64,000 nt of DNA, from NCBI GenBank assembly GCA_050633545.1, contig JBOEGS010000005.1, positions 193,105-257,104 on the forward strand. Direction: 5' to 3'. Position numbers and translations under genes: made by a program. Shown piece after piece: positions 8,221 to 17,329 of this stretch; position 1 is the first letter of the stretch; every line of letters begins with the position of its first letter. Source of the DNA: Litorivita sp050633545 (GTDB lineage Bacteria > Pseudomonadota > Alphaproteobacteria > Rhodobacterales > Rhodobacteraceae). A model generated the notes under the pieces. That model had not been told where the DNA came from. It saw only the letters and a program-made list of their open reading frames with translations, and did not search any database.

Positions 8221-10095
8221 ATGTTACGCATCAATGATATCTCCTACTCCGTCGCGGGCCGCAGCCTGATTGAACACGCCTCTGTCACCATCCCGACGGG
8301 CCATAAGGTCGGCATTGTCGGGCGCAATGGCGCGGGCAAAACCACGCTGTTCAAACTGATCCGCGGCGAGTTGGTTCTTGAAGGCGGCTCGATTACCTTG
8401 CCCGAGCGCGCCAATATCGGCGGCGTGGCGCAAGAGGTGCCTGGCAACGAGGTCTCGTTGATCAATACGGTTCTGGCCGCCGACAAAGAGCGCGCCGCGC
8501 TTTTGGCCGAGGCAGAAACCGCCACCGATCCGGCCCGCATTGCCGAAGTGCAAACCCGCCTCGCCGATATCGATGCATGGTCCGCCGAAGGGCGCGCCTC
8601 GTCGATCCTCAAAGGGCTCGGCTTTACCTATGAAGAGCAAAAAATGCCCTGCTCGGCCTTTTCGGGCGGCTGGCGGATGCGGGTGGCTTTGGCCGCGGTG
8701 CTCTTCTCCGAACCCGATTATCTGCTGCTCGACGAGCCGACCAACTACCTCGACCTTGAGGGAGCTTTGTGGCTCGAAAACTACCTGACGCGCTATCCGC
8801 ATACGGTGCTCATCGTCAGCCACGACCGCGAATTGCTCAATCGCTCGGTCACCGGCATCCTGCATCTGGATCAAAAAAAGCTGACCTATTACACGGGCAC
8901 ATATGACCAGTTCGCCGCCGCCCGCGCCCAAGCGCGCGCCGTGCAGGCCGCGCAGGCGAAAAAGCAAGAGTTGCAGCGCGCGCATTTGCAAAGCTTTGTG
9001 GACCGTTTCAAGGCCAAAGCGTCAAAGGCGAAACAGGCGCAAAGCCGCGTGAAGATGCTGGAAAAAATGACGCCGATCACCGCGCCCGAAGATGCGGCGC
9101 GGGTGGTGTTCACCTTCCCCGAACCCGAAGAATTGTCGCCGCCGATCATCGCCACCGAAGGCGTGTCGGTGGGCTATGACGGCACCGAAATCCTCGGGCA
9201 ACTCAATTTGCGCATCGATCAGGACGACCGGATCGCCCTGCTCGGCCGCAACGGCGAGGGCAAATCGACCCTTTCGAAACTGCTCTCGGGCCGCCTTGAT
9301 CCGATGGGCGGGAAGATGTCGCAAAGCAACAAGCTGCGCATCGGCTTCTTTGCCCAGCACCAAGTGGATGAATTGTTCGTCGACGAGACGCCCTTGCAAC
9401 ACCTGATGCGCGAGCGCGCCGCCGAAGGGCAGGCAAAGCTGCGCGCGCGTCTGGCCTCTTTCGGCCTTGGTGCCGATCAGGCCGACACCGAAGTGGGCCG
9501 CCTGTCGGGCGGGCAAAAGGCGCGATTGTCGCTCTTGCTGGCCACCCTGCCCGCGCCGCATCTGCTGATCCTCGACGAGCCGACCAACCACCTTGATATC
9601 GAAAGCCGCGAGGCTCTGGTCGAGGCGCTCACCGCCTATAGCGGCGCGGTCATTCTGGTCAGCCACGACATGCATTTGCTCTCCTTGGTGGCCGACCGGC
9701 TGTGGCTCGTGAAAGACGGGCGCGTGAACCCCTATGAAGAGGACCTCAACGCCTATCGCAAGATGCTTTTGACGCCGGAAAAGACCGATAAAACCGGCGG
9801 CAAAGGTGCGGGCGCAAAAGAAAAAGCCCCTGCCCCCGCGCCCAAACGCGCCAGCCGCGAAGACATCCTCGCCCTGCGCAGCGAAGTGCGCAAATCCGAG
9901 GCCCGCGTCGACAAGCTCAACGATATGCGCGACAAGCTGGCCAAAAAGCTGGCCGATCCGGCGCTTTATGAGGGCGCGCGCAAGGATGAAGCCGTGGTCT
10001 GGCAAAAGAAATATGCCGAAGTCATGGAGGCGCTCGACCGCGCCGAGGCGCTTTGGGAAGCGGCGCTGACCAAGCTCGAGAAGGCCGAAGCCTGA
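8221..10095 (+). CDS. ABC-F family ATPase (ribosome-associated type)
   Basis: A 624-residue protein with two ABC ATPase domains and no membrane segment. Domain 1 has GRNGAGKTTL, FSGGWRMR and LLLDEPTNYLD; domain 2 has GRNGEGKSTL, LSGGQKARLS and LILDEPTNHLD. A charged linker (about residues 240-295) joins them, and a Lys/Ala-rich coiled C-terminal extension (from about 540) follows. This layout is that of ABC-F translation factors such as Uup or YheS, which act at the ribosome E site rather than in transport. Which paralogue it is cannot be fixed from sequence alone. Confidence 0.93.
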   Translation: MLRINDISYSVAGRSLIEHASVTIPTGHKVGIVGRNGAGKTTLFKLIRGELVLEGGSITLPERANIGGVAQEVPGNEVSLINTVLAADKERAALLAEAETATDPARIAEVQTRLADIDAWSAEGRASSILKGLGFTYEEQKMPCSAFSGGWRMRVALAAVLFSEPDYLLLDEPTNYLDLEGALWLENYLTRYPHTVLIVSHDRELLNRSVTGILHLDQKKLTYYTGTYDQFAAARAQARAVQAAQAKKQELQRAHLQSFVDRFKAKASKAKQAQSRVKMLEKMTPITAPEDAARVVFTFPEPEELSPPIIATEGVSVGYDGTEILGQLNLRIDQDDRIALLGRNGEGKSTLSKLLSGRLDPMGGKMSQSNKLRIGFFAQHQVDELFVDETPLQHLMRERAAEGQAKLRARLASFGLGADQADTEVGRLSGGQKARLSLLLATLPAPHLLILDEPTNHLDIESREALVEALTAYSGAVILVSHDMHLLSLVADRLWLVKDGRVNPYEEDLNAYRKMLLTPEKTDKTGGKGAGAKEKAPAPAPKRASREDILALRSEVRKSEARVDKLNDMRDKLAKKLADPALYEGARKDEAVVWQKKYAEVMEALDRAEALWEAALTKLEKAEA

Positions 10096-10103
10096 CGGCG
10101 CAG

Positions 10104-10129
10104 CCCGATTTTGAACGATTTCAATCGGG
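10104..10129. repeat. Hairpin after the ABC-F gene
   Basis: CCCGATT (10104-10110) pairs with AATCGGG (10123-10129) across a 12-base loop, nine bases after the ABC-F stop. It could end the transcript, but no T-run follows, so a terminator role is tentative. Confidence 0.35.
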
Positions 10130-10235
10130 TCCGTATCGCCGTTGGAAACAGTTCATTTACACTTGCCGCATTGCCGCGAAGCGCCGCTTTTGCGATACTG
10201 GCAAGAGGGGCTGCCTTTATCAACGGGTCAGCGAA

Positions 10236-11000
10236 ATGAAATTTTCTCAATCACTTAGCGCGGCGGCACTGGCGGTCTGCACGACTTTTGCGGCCATTGC
10301 GCTGCCTGCGCAGGCGGCGACCGTGTCGGGCGGCACGCTTTTGGACGGGGCCGGAGCGCGGTTCTTAGAGACCGAGATCGGCGGCGCCAGCACCTTTACC
10401 CATCTCTGGACCGGCGAGGCCAATCGGGCCACCTCGGCCAGCTTTCACGCCGCCGCCGATGCCTATAATCGCACCTTGTCGATCTACAATATCCAGCACT
10501 ATTCGGGCGAGGTCTTGCGCGTGGGCGGTTATACCGCCTTGAGCTGGGACGCAGAGGGCGGGTTGGCGCAGGGCTATACCCTTGATCCGACGGCCTTTTT
10601 GTTCAACCTTGAAAGCGGCGAAGTGCAACGCGCGAATGCGGGGCAAACGGCATCGATCTATCGCCACGTCGATTATTTCCCGACCTTTGGAGGCGGTCAT
10701 GACCTGATGGCGGGTCGCGGTATTCTGGCCACCTATTTTGGCCAGTTTTATGACTCGCCGTCGGGTCACAGCCGCTCAAGCACCTATGACGACAGCCAAG
10801 GGCAGATCGTCATCGCAGGCGATAGCGGCAGCGGCGACGGGGACAGCGGATGGGCGTTCAATAGCTGGCGCGCGCTGAGCCTCGAGGTCTATGCGGTCGA
10901 GGACGCCCCTGCCATTCCCCTGCCCGCCGGATTGCCGATGTTGTTGGCCGGACTGGCCGGATTTGGCGCATTGCGGATCACGCGGCGCGGCGCCAAGTAA
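10236..11000 (+). CDS. Secreted TLD-domain protein with VPLPA-type C-terminal sorting signal
   Basis: A 254-residue protein. It starts with a Sec signal peptide (cleavage likely after AQA near residue 27). The central part matches the TLD fold: FHAAADAYNRTLSI, VLRVGGYTALSWD, FLFNLESGE and FPTFGGGHDLM follow the family order. The end has IPLPAGLPMLLAGLAGFGAL then basic RITRRGAK, the tripartite motif, membrane helix and basic tail of a VPLPA/PEP-CTERM anchor processed by an exosortase. No exosortase gene is in the window. The role is unknown; surface or envelope location is inferred. The start is the ATG at 10236. Confidence 0.85.
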   Translation: MKFSQSLSAAALAVCTTFAAIALPAQAATVSGGTLLDGAGARFLETEIGGASTFTHLWTGEANRATSASFHAAADAYNRTLSIYNIQHYSGEVLRVGGYTALSWDAEGGLAQGYTLDPTAFLFNLESGEVQRANAGQTASIYRHVDYFPTFGGGHDLMAGRGILATYFGQFYDSPSGHSRSSTYDDSQGQIVIAGDSGSGDGDSGWAFNSWRALSLEVYAVEDAPAIPLPAGLPMLLAGLAGFGALRITRRGAK

Positions 11001-11048
11001 CGCGCGCGCGCTCTTTTCATTGCGCGCGATCCGTGATCTGGTCACGCC

Positions 11049-11693
11049 ATGGATACAGCCTTCTTTGTCACCGCCTTTGTCACGCTTTTCGTGATCATTG
11101 ATCCCATCGGGCTCACGCCGCTTTTTGCCGCGCTGACCCAAGGAATGCGCGCGCGCGAGCGGCGCGCCATTGCCATTCGCGCCTGTTTGGTTGCGGCGGG
11201 GGTTTTGGCGCTTTTCGCGCTGTTCGGCGAGGCGGTTTTGGGCTTTGTCGGCATCTCCATGCCCGCCTTTCGCATCGCGGGGGGTGTTTTGCTGTTTTTG
11301 ACCGCGCTTGAGATGCTGTTTGAAAAGCGCAGCAAGCGGCGTTCGGACCAAGCCCAAGAAGGCGAAGAGGCGACGGCATTTTCCCATGATGATGACAGCG
11401 ATCCCTCGGTGTTCCCGCTTGGCATTCCGCTCATCGCCGGTCCCGGATCGATTGCAACGGTGATCCTTTTGTCGGGGCAGCAGGCCGGATTTTGGGGCTT
11501 GGTGCAGGTGCTGGGCGCGGCCTTTGCCGTTCTGGGCGCGGTGTTTGCGATGTTCCTGACCGCAGGTCTTTTGGAACGCGCCATCGGCAAAACCGGCATC
11601 AATGTGGTCACCCGCCTTTTGGGCATGCTGCTGGCGGCGCTGGCAGCGCAATTTGTGCTCGAAGGGCTGCGCGATTTCGGATTTGCCGCCTGA
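11049..11693 (+). CDS. MarC family integral membrane protein
   Basis: A 214-residue protein with six hydrophobic helices. The first helix FVIIDPIGLTPLF and the central PLGIPLIAGPGSIATVILL are the MarC hallmarks. A charged loop near residues 95-120 (Asp/Glu-rich) separates the halves. The family has no settled function: early links to multiple antibiotic resistance were not upheld, and related archaeal proteins transport amino acids. It stands between the TLD gene and the retropepsin gene on the same strand. Confidence 0.9.
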   Translation: MDTAFFVTAFVTLFVIIDPIGLTPLFAALTQGMRARERRAIAIRACLVAAGVLALFALFGEAVLGFVGISMPAFRIAGGVLLFLTALEMLFEKRSKRRSDQAQEGEEATAFSHDDDSDPSVFPLGIPLIAGPGSIATVILLSGQQAGFWGLVQVLGAAFAVLGAVFAMFLTAGLLERAIGKTGINVVTRLLGMLLAALAAQFVLEGLRDFGFAA

Positions 11694-11749
11694 CTGGAAG
11701 AGCGCGGCGTTGATCCCTATATGGGCCTCATGCAAAGACAAAGAGAGCC

Positions 11750-12334
11750 ATGATGCGCGATATTGATCCCGGACAACTGATTTACCTGATTTTGCTGCTG
11801 GTGGCGGTCGGCGGGTGGTTTTTGGGCCAAGGGCGCGCCAATTTGGGCAAGATGAGCCAACAGGCGCTGGTTTGGGTGTTCATCTTTATCGGGGTGATCG
11901 CCGTTGTCGGCCTGTGGGGCGATATCCGCCAAACGGTTGCGCCGCGCCAGAGCGTGATGAGCGAGGCGGGGCGGATCGAATTGCCGCGCGCGCAGGACGG
12001 GCATTATTATGTCACGGCGCAAATCAACGGCGTGCCGGTGAATTTTGTGGTCGATACCGGTGCCAGCGCGGTGGTGCTGACTCTCAAGGATGCGCAGCGC
12101 GCGGGGATCGACACGGATAGATTGGCCTTCGCCGGCCAAGCGGGCACCGCCAATGGGGTCACACAAGTGGCCTCGGTGCGGCTCGAGCGCTTTGACATCG
12201 GCGGGATTTCCGATCCGGGCCTGCGGGTTCTGGTCAACCAAGGCGAGATGCGCAATTCGCTTTTGGGGATGAGCTATCTGCAGCGTTACGGCTCGGTGGA
12301 GATCCGTGACGGCACATTGATCTTGACGCGCTAA
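11750..12334 (+). CDS. Membrane-anchored retropepsin-like aspartic protease
   Basis: A 194-residue protein with two N-terminal membrane helices (about residues 10-27 and 38-58) and a C-terminal clan AA protease domain. The catalytic D-T-G-A-S is at about residues 101-105 after NFVV, and the second hydrophobic signature LLGMSYLQRYG is near the end. One catalytic motif per chain implies it works as a dimer, as in retropepsins. It belongs to the alphaproteobacterial family annotated as TIGR02281. Two adjacent ATGs (11750, 11753) are possible starts. Its substrate is unknown. Confidence 0.88.
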   Translation: MMRDIDPGQLIYLILLLVAVGGWFLGQGRANLGKMSQQALVWVFIFIGVIAVVGLWGDIRQTVAPRQSVMSEAGRIELPRAQDGHYYVTAQINGVPVNFVVDTGASAVVLTLKDAQRAGIDTDRLAFAGQAGTANGVTQVASVRLERFDIGGISDPGLRVLVNQGEMRNSLLGMSYLQRYGSVEIRDGTLILTR

Positions 12335-12414
12335 CGGCGGCTTGTGGCGCATTTGGCCTGTGCCATATGCACCGCGCGCGGCACGCGCTCTGCGCTGCGC
12401 AAAAATCCGCGCTT

Positions 12415-15000
12415 TTATGAGGCCGCGCGTCGGCGGGCCCCGCGGCGGCGAGCCTCGTCGCCGGCAAAGCCTTCATCGCCCCCCGCGCCCCCTGCTGCGG
12501 GGGCAAGGCGGAAGCGTTCCACCAGTTGTTCCAAGGCTGCGGCCTGACCGGACAGATCGCTTGCCGCCTCTTCGCAATTGGCGGTCAATGTGGTGCCATG
12601 CTGCACGTCTTGATCGATGGCATCGATTGCAACCGCGACTTCGCTGATGGCGCGGCTTTGCTCGCTGCTGGAGGCATCCACGGCGCGGATGTTCTCTTCG
12701 AGCGCGTCAATGGCGCGGCGGATGTCGGAGATTTTCGTGCCCGCCTCATCGGCCAAGGCCACGCCGCTGGCGACATTGCGTTGGCTTTCGTCGATCAACC
12801 CCTTGATGTTATCGGCGGCATCGGAGGTCTTATGCGCCAAGCCGCGCACCTCAGCGGCCACCACCGAAAAGCCCTTGCCCGCCTCGCCCGCGCGCGCCGC
12901 CTCTACCGAAGCATTGAGGGCCAAGATATTGGTCTGGAATGCAATTTCCTCGATCGCATTGACGATAGAGACGATTTTACCGCCCGATTCCGCAATCAAC
13001 CGAACCGCGTCTTTGGTGCGCTCGACCACGGTCGATCCTTCGTCGGAGAGATGGCAGACCTCTTGCACGCTGCTGCGGGCGGCGGCGGCGCTGGCGGCAT
13101 TGTCTTTCACGCTGTCGTTGATCTGCGCCACGGTGGCGCTCAGCTCGCTCAAGGCCGCGGCCTGCGTATCGGTCTGACGCGCCAGTTCTTGCGCCACCGA
13201 GCCAATCTCGCCCGCGCGCAAGGACACCATCGCACCGCTGTCGCGAATCTCGCCGATCATCGCGGATAGGCCTTCGACCGTGCGCATGATCCCGTCTTGG
13301 GTCTCGCCAAAGGCGCCGGTGAACCGCTTGTCGAAGCCTTCGGTCAGATTGGCATCGCTGAGCGCGCCGACCACATGGTTGATTTCGGCAAAAACGCCGC
13401 GCAGCTCGCCGGTCAGCGAATTCATCGATGCGGCCAATTGGCCAAGCGCGGGGGTGTTCCACGTCTCGCCCATTGCCCCGTCCATATCGCCTTGGGTGAC
13501 CTGATCGACGATTTGCAAAAGCTCTGCGGTCAAAGCATCGGTTTCGCGCTGGCGCTCGGCAATCTCGTTGGTTTGCTCTTGCGCCTTGCGGTGCTGCTCG
13601 CGCAGCTCGGCCGCCGCCGCGCGGCTTTCGGCGTCTTTGGCCTCCAGATCGCGCAGCGCGCTGCGGCTTTGCTCTTCAAGCGCCGCGCGCGCCTCGAGCG
13701 CCTCTTGGAAGCGCACCACCACGGCACGCAAATCGCCAACTTCATCGTTGCTGTCCCATGTCGGCGCGGCCACATCCATGTCCCCCTTGGCCAAAGAGGT
13801 CAGCGTGGCGGACAGTTCGATCAAACGATTGATAAAGCCCCTGCGCACAAAGAAGTAGGTCAACAACGCAACAAGGAGGAAGCTTCCGACGCCCGCAACA
13901 ATGGTGATGACCAATCGTTTCTGCATCGCCTCCTGCACCTTGGTCCCTTCCGAAATCAAGCTGCGCATACTGCTTTCGACCACTTTGGATGCGGCGACGA
14001 AGCTATGGAAAGTATTTATATATTCAGCGCGGCCGGCGGTCTGCGCGGCGCGTTGAACTTTGGTGCGCTCGTCAAGATCAAGCGCAAGATCGGAGAGCAG
14101 CGCGATGTCGAAGGCGGCGGCGGAGAACGCACGCCCCCCGCCAAAGCGCGAGGCCTCGTTGATGTTGTCTTTTACGGTGTTGAAAATGGCTTGGACCTGT
14201 TCGATCTGAACCGCTGCCTGCCCGCTTTGCATGCGCTCCACCGCCAGTTGGCCCAAAGCCATTTGCATCCGTGCCTCGCCCATCAAAGCCTGCGCGCGTG
14301 GATTTTGGGCGATGGTCGGATCTTGGACCAATTCGGCCAGAACCGCGCTGAGGCGCTTATATTCGGCCCCATAGCCTTGCGGCGCTTGCGCCCCGTTTCG
14401 AGCAGCCTCAACCGCGGCGGCAACCTGTGCGAAATAGCCCTCGGACAAGCGCTCCAAAGTGCCCAGATCAAGCAAAGCCGCTTCAATCTGATGTCGCAAC
14501 TCTTGCGCCAAACCGTCCGAGAAAAGCTCCGCACCGTCATTTTCGACGACCGCCTCGAGATCGCGCAGCATCGCTTCGCCGAGGCTCCGGCTTTCGGCAA
14601 AATCGGCGCGCACATTCTCGATCAACGCCTCATCGACCTTGCCGTCATAGAGGCTGTCGGCCAAGAGCACCCGCCCGTCATGCGCCGAAAGCTGCATTTC
14701 CATCGCCGCGTCGGCCATAGGTGCAAGTGCGCCTCCGACCTCTGTGCCGACCTCCCCAAGCTTGGTCGCGCTCATGAAGGCGGCCACGCCGGTGATCAAT
14801 GCAATGCAAGAAAACACCGCCAAGCCGGTTTTCGCTTTGGACGCCAAGGAGCGAAAGGAGGTTTTACGCGCCTCGCCGCCCTCTTGCGGCCCATGCTCTT
14901 GCTCCGCATCATGTGACGCCAAATCCGGCTCTATGTGCTCGGACGGCAGCGCAGGGTGTTCGGAGGCAGAAGATTTTGCAAAAGGAAGTTTGAAACGCAC
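12415..15000 (-). CDS. Methyl-accepting chemotaxis protein
   Basis: An 861-residue receptor starting at a GTG with GAGGAC upstream. An 50-residue charged cytoplasmic N-tail precedes membrane helix 1 (about 58-76). A large helical periplasmic sensor domain runs to helix 2 (about 361-383). A HAMP domain follows, then a long linker and the signalling coiled coil, whose hairpin tip is conserved (EEIAFQTNILALNASVEAAR near residue 690). There is no C-terminal receptor-tethering pentapeptide. The ligand is unknown. No other chemotaxis gene is nearby. Confidence 0.95.
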   Translation of the reverse strand: MRFKLPFAKSSASEHPALPSEHIEPDLASHDAEQEHGPQEGGEARKTSFRSLASKAKTGLAVFSCIALITGVAAFMSATKLGEVGTEVGGALAPMADAAMEMQLSAHDGRVLLADSLYDGKVDEALIENVRADFAESRSLGEAMLRDLEAVVENDGAELFSDGLAQELRHQIEAALLDLGTLERLSEGYFAQVAAAVEAARNGAQAPQGYGAEYKRLSAVLAELVQDPTIAQNPRAQALMGEARMQMALGQLAVERMQSGQAAVQIEQVQAIFNTVKDNINEASRFGGGRAFSAAAFDIALLSDLALDLDERTKVQRAAQTAGRAEYINTFHSFVAASKVVESSMRSLISEGTKVQEAMQKRLVITIVAGVGSFLLVALLTYFFVRRGFINRLIELSATLTSLAKGDMDVAAPTWDSNDEVGDLRAVVVRFQEALEARAALEEQSRSALRDLEAKDAESRAAAAELREQHRKAQEQTNEIAERQRETDALTAELLQIVDQVTQGDMDGAMGETWNTPALGQLAASMNSLTGELRGVFAEINHVVGALSDANLTEGFDKRFTGAFGETQDGIMRTVEGLSAMIGEIRDSGAMVSLRAGEIGSVAQELARQTDTQAAALSELSATVAQINDSVKDNAASAAAARSSVQEVCHLSDEGSTVVERTKDAVRLIAESGGKIVSIVNAIEEIAFQTNILALNASVEAARAGEAGKGFSVVAAEVRGLAHKTSDAADNIKGLIDESQRNVASGVALADEAGTKISDIRRAIDALEENIRAVDASSSEQSRAISEVAVAIDAIDQDVQHGTTLTANCEEAASDLSGQAAALEQLVERFRLAPAAGGAGGDEGFAGDEARRRGARRRAAS

Positions 15001-15069
15001 GGGCTTGGTCCTCTATCGGTCACCCTCCAGCCCTAGGCGCGATAGATTTCAGAAAGGTTGATATGCGCC

Positions 15070-15531
15070 TCAGCTTTGCGCCTTCATCTCCCAACGGCCG
15101 CTTTCCTCGGACCAATATTGCGCCGAAGCGCCCTGTTTTGTAAGGGTTTTCCACTGCTGGCGTGCGGTGTCGAGGGCGGCGGGATCGTTTCCGTCAAATA
15201 TGATACAAACCCTTGCGCTGGCCTCGACCTCCTCGGCGCTGATCTGTGCGCTGTCGATCGCCATCAGGCAATCGGGCGCATTGGCCGCCAGTGTGCCCTC
15301 GGGCAAGAGCAAGATCGGCTGATCTTGCGGCGCGGGCCCGTCCCAAAGCCCGTGCGGCAAAAAGCTGTCCGGCGCGCCCTCCCACAATAGATCGTCAAGC
15401 CGGCGCAGCCGCGCGGCGTCGCGCCCGCGCAGCGCCACGCGCCATCCCGCCTCGCGCGCCTTGCCCAAAAGCATCGGCAAGCTGCGCTCGAGCGGGGTGC
15501 GCGTGAGGTGGTAGAAATAGGCAGCGCCCAT
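15070..15531 (-). CDS. holC: DNA polymerase III subunit chi
   Basis: A 153-residue HolC-family protein: YFYHL-T at the start, a conserved LLGKAREAGWRV helix, then LDDLLW, FLPHG, and the strand pair with PILL. Chi links the clamp loader to single-stranded DNA-binding protein. It lies 40 bases downstream of pepA on the same strand, a gene order common in proteobacteria, so pepA-holC is probably one operon. Confidence 0.9.
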   Translation of the reverse strand: MGAAYFYHLTRTPLERSLPMLLGKAREAGWRVALRGRDAARLRRLDDLLWEGAPDSFLPHGLWDGPAPQDQPILLLPEGTLAANAPDCLMAIDSAQISAEEVEASARVCIIFDGNDPAALDTARQQWKTLTKQGASAQYWSEESGRWEMKAQS

Positions 15532-15571
15532 GGTCTTGCGGCTCCTTCAGCGGCGGTTCGGCACAGGGTGA

Positions 15572-17053
15572 TCAGCCCTCGTCCACCGCCTCGCACATAT
15601 CCGCGACCAAGCGGTTGAGCGCCAGAACGCCCCACCCTGTCGCGCCTTTGGGCGAGAAAGGCGTGCCGGATTTGATCGAAGCCACACCCGCGATATCAAG
15701 GTGGATCCACGGCATGTCGTCTTTGACAAAGCGTTTGAGGAACATCGCCGCCGTGATCGACCCCGCAGGGCGCCCGCCGGAGTTCGACACATCGGCCACG
15801 CGCGATTTGATCAAGGCGTTGTAGGCCTCGCCAATCGGCATGCGCCATGCGCCCTCGCCCTCGGCTTCGGCGGCCTTGAGGAAGCTTTTGCACAGATCGT
15901 CGTCATTGGAGAAAACCCCTGCGTTTTCATGACCCAAGCCGACGATAACCGCCCCCGTCAGGGTGGCCAGATCGATCATGCCGCGCGGTTTGAACCGCTC
16001 TTGCGCATACCACATTACATCGGCCAGAACGAGGCGGCCTTCGGCGTCGGTGTTGATCACTTCGATCGTGTCGCCCTTCATCGAGGTCACCACATCACCA
16101 GGGCGCGTGGCGCGGTCCGAGGGCATGTTTTCGACGATGCCGACAAGGCCCACGACATTGGCTTTGGCACCGCGCAGTGCCAGCGATTTCATCACCCCCG
16201 ACACGACGCCCGCGCCGCCCATATCCATGGTCATATCTTCCATGCCTGCGGCGGGTTTGAGGCTGATCCCGCCGGTATCGAAGACCACGCCTTTGCCGAC
16301 CAAGGCCAAGGGCGCATCGCCCTTCTTGCCGCCGTTCCATTGCATCACCACGACTTTGGAGGGGCTGATCGAGCCGTGGCCGACACTGAGCAAGGCGCCC
16401 ATGCCGAGTTTTTGCAGATCTTTTTCCTCAAGCACTTCGACCTTGAGGCCGATGCTTTCGAGCGCGGCGAGGCGATTTGCAAATTCGGTGGTGGTCAGAA
16501 CATTGGCCGGCTCGTTGGTCAGATCGCGGGTGAAGAACACGCCTTCGGCCTTGGCCAAAAGCGGTTTGGCCTCGCTTGCGACCTCGGCAGATTTGGTCGC
16601 CATCACGGTGACGGCGCCGCGCGTGTCGGCTTTTTTGCTCATATGGGCGTCAAAATCATAGGCCCGCAAGGCGCAGCCCAATACCACCTCGGCGGCGCGA
16701 TTGTTGCTGCCCAAAAGCAGCAAAAGCGCGCTCCCCCCTTGGCGCGCGCTCAGTGCCGCACCGGCTTTGCGCGCCTCGGCCACCTTGGGGCGGCGGGGCA
16801 GGCAGACCACATCGACTGCCTTGGCCGCCATGCCCGCCGGATAGCCCAAGGATTTGACCTCGCCCGCCTTCATTTTGGCGATCTCGCCCTCCTCGACCAA
16901 CCGCGCCAATGCGCCCTTGGTCAAACGGTTCACCCGCCGCGCCGCCGGATCGAGCTTGCCTTCGCTATCGACAAATACCGCCACGCGGCCGGATGCAGCG
17001 GCAATCGCGTCCAGATCGGTGTCGCGGAAATCAAAGGCAAGTTGCTCGGTCAT
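15572..17053 (-). CDS. pepA: Leucyl aminopeptidase (M17)
   Basis: A 493-residue cytosolic metallo-aminopeptidase. The two-metal catalytic domain is intact: VGKGVVFDTGGISLKP, then MDMGGA, then the M17 signature NTDAEGRLVLAD, with the bicarbonate Arg in that motif. The N-terminal macro-like domain is more divergent. The start is the ATG at 17053; upstream in-frame sequence is low-complexity and not conserved-looking. It is divergent from lptF across 276 bases that hold both promoters. Confidence 0.96.
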   Translation of the reverse strand: MTEQLAFDFRDTDLDAIAAASGRVAVFVDSEGKLDPAARRVNRLTKGALARLVEEGEIAKMKAGEVKSLGYPAGMAAKAVDVVCLPRRPKVAEARKAGAALSARQGGSALLLLLGSNNRAAEVVLGCALRAYDFDAHMSKKADTRGAVTVMATKSAEVASEAKPLLAKAEGVFFTRDLTNEPANVLTTTEFANRLAALESIGLKVEVLEEKDLQKLGMGALLSVGHGSISPSKVVVMQWNGGKKGDAPLALVGKGVVFDTGGISLKPAAGMEDMTMDMGGAGVVSGVMKSLALRGAKANVVGLVGIVENMPSDRATRPGDVVTSMKGDTIEVINTDAEGRLVLADVMWYAQERFKPRGMIDLATLTGAVIVGLGHENAGVFSNDDDLCKSFLKAAEAEGEGAWRMPIGEAYNALIKSRVADVSNSGGRPAGSITAAMFLKRFVKDDMPWIHLDIAGVASIKSGTPFSPKGATGWGVLALNRLVADMCEAVDEG

Positions 17054-17329
17054 GAAATATCTCCTCGGTATGGCGCGCCTGCGCCTGTGGGTTCGCGCGC
17101 GGATGCGCGGGGGGTCGGGCCGAAAGCCGGCGGCGGACGGCCGCGAAACGGGCTGCGCGATGCGGCCTGCAGCCTTCGCGATCCTTGTCCGGCCGCGCCG
17201 CGATGGCAAGGCCCGATGGCAAGCTCTCGCCCACACCTAGCGCGCCGCCGCGCGCTTGACCAGATAGCAGTTTTCCCCCCCGTGCAATTGCGCTAACACA
17301 GAGGGCAGTTAAGACGTGGGGGATATCGC

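Noticed and set aside
13297..14916. 539-codon open frame on the plus strand
   Set aside because: It is fully antisense to the chemoreceptor gene, has shadow-like composition (His, Arg, Gly) and no motif. GC-rich third positions create such frames.
17256..17261. TTGACC as a -35 for the lpt operon
   Set aside because: No acceptable -10 lies 16-18 bases downstream.
15701..17296. 531-codon open frame on the plus strand
   Set aside because: Antisense to pepA, which has clear catalytic motifs; this frame has none.
17283..17300. TGCGCTAACA half-site similar to the LacI-type palindrome, upstream of lptF
   Set aside because: Only one half is present; the other arm does not match.
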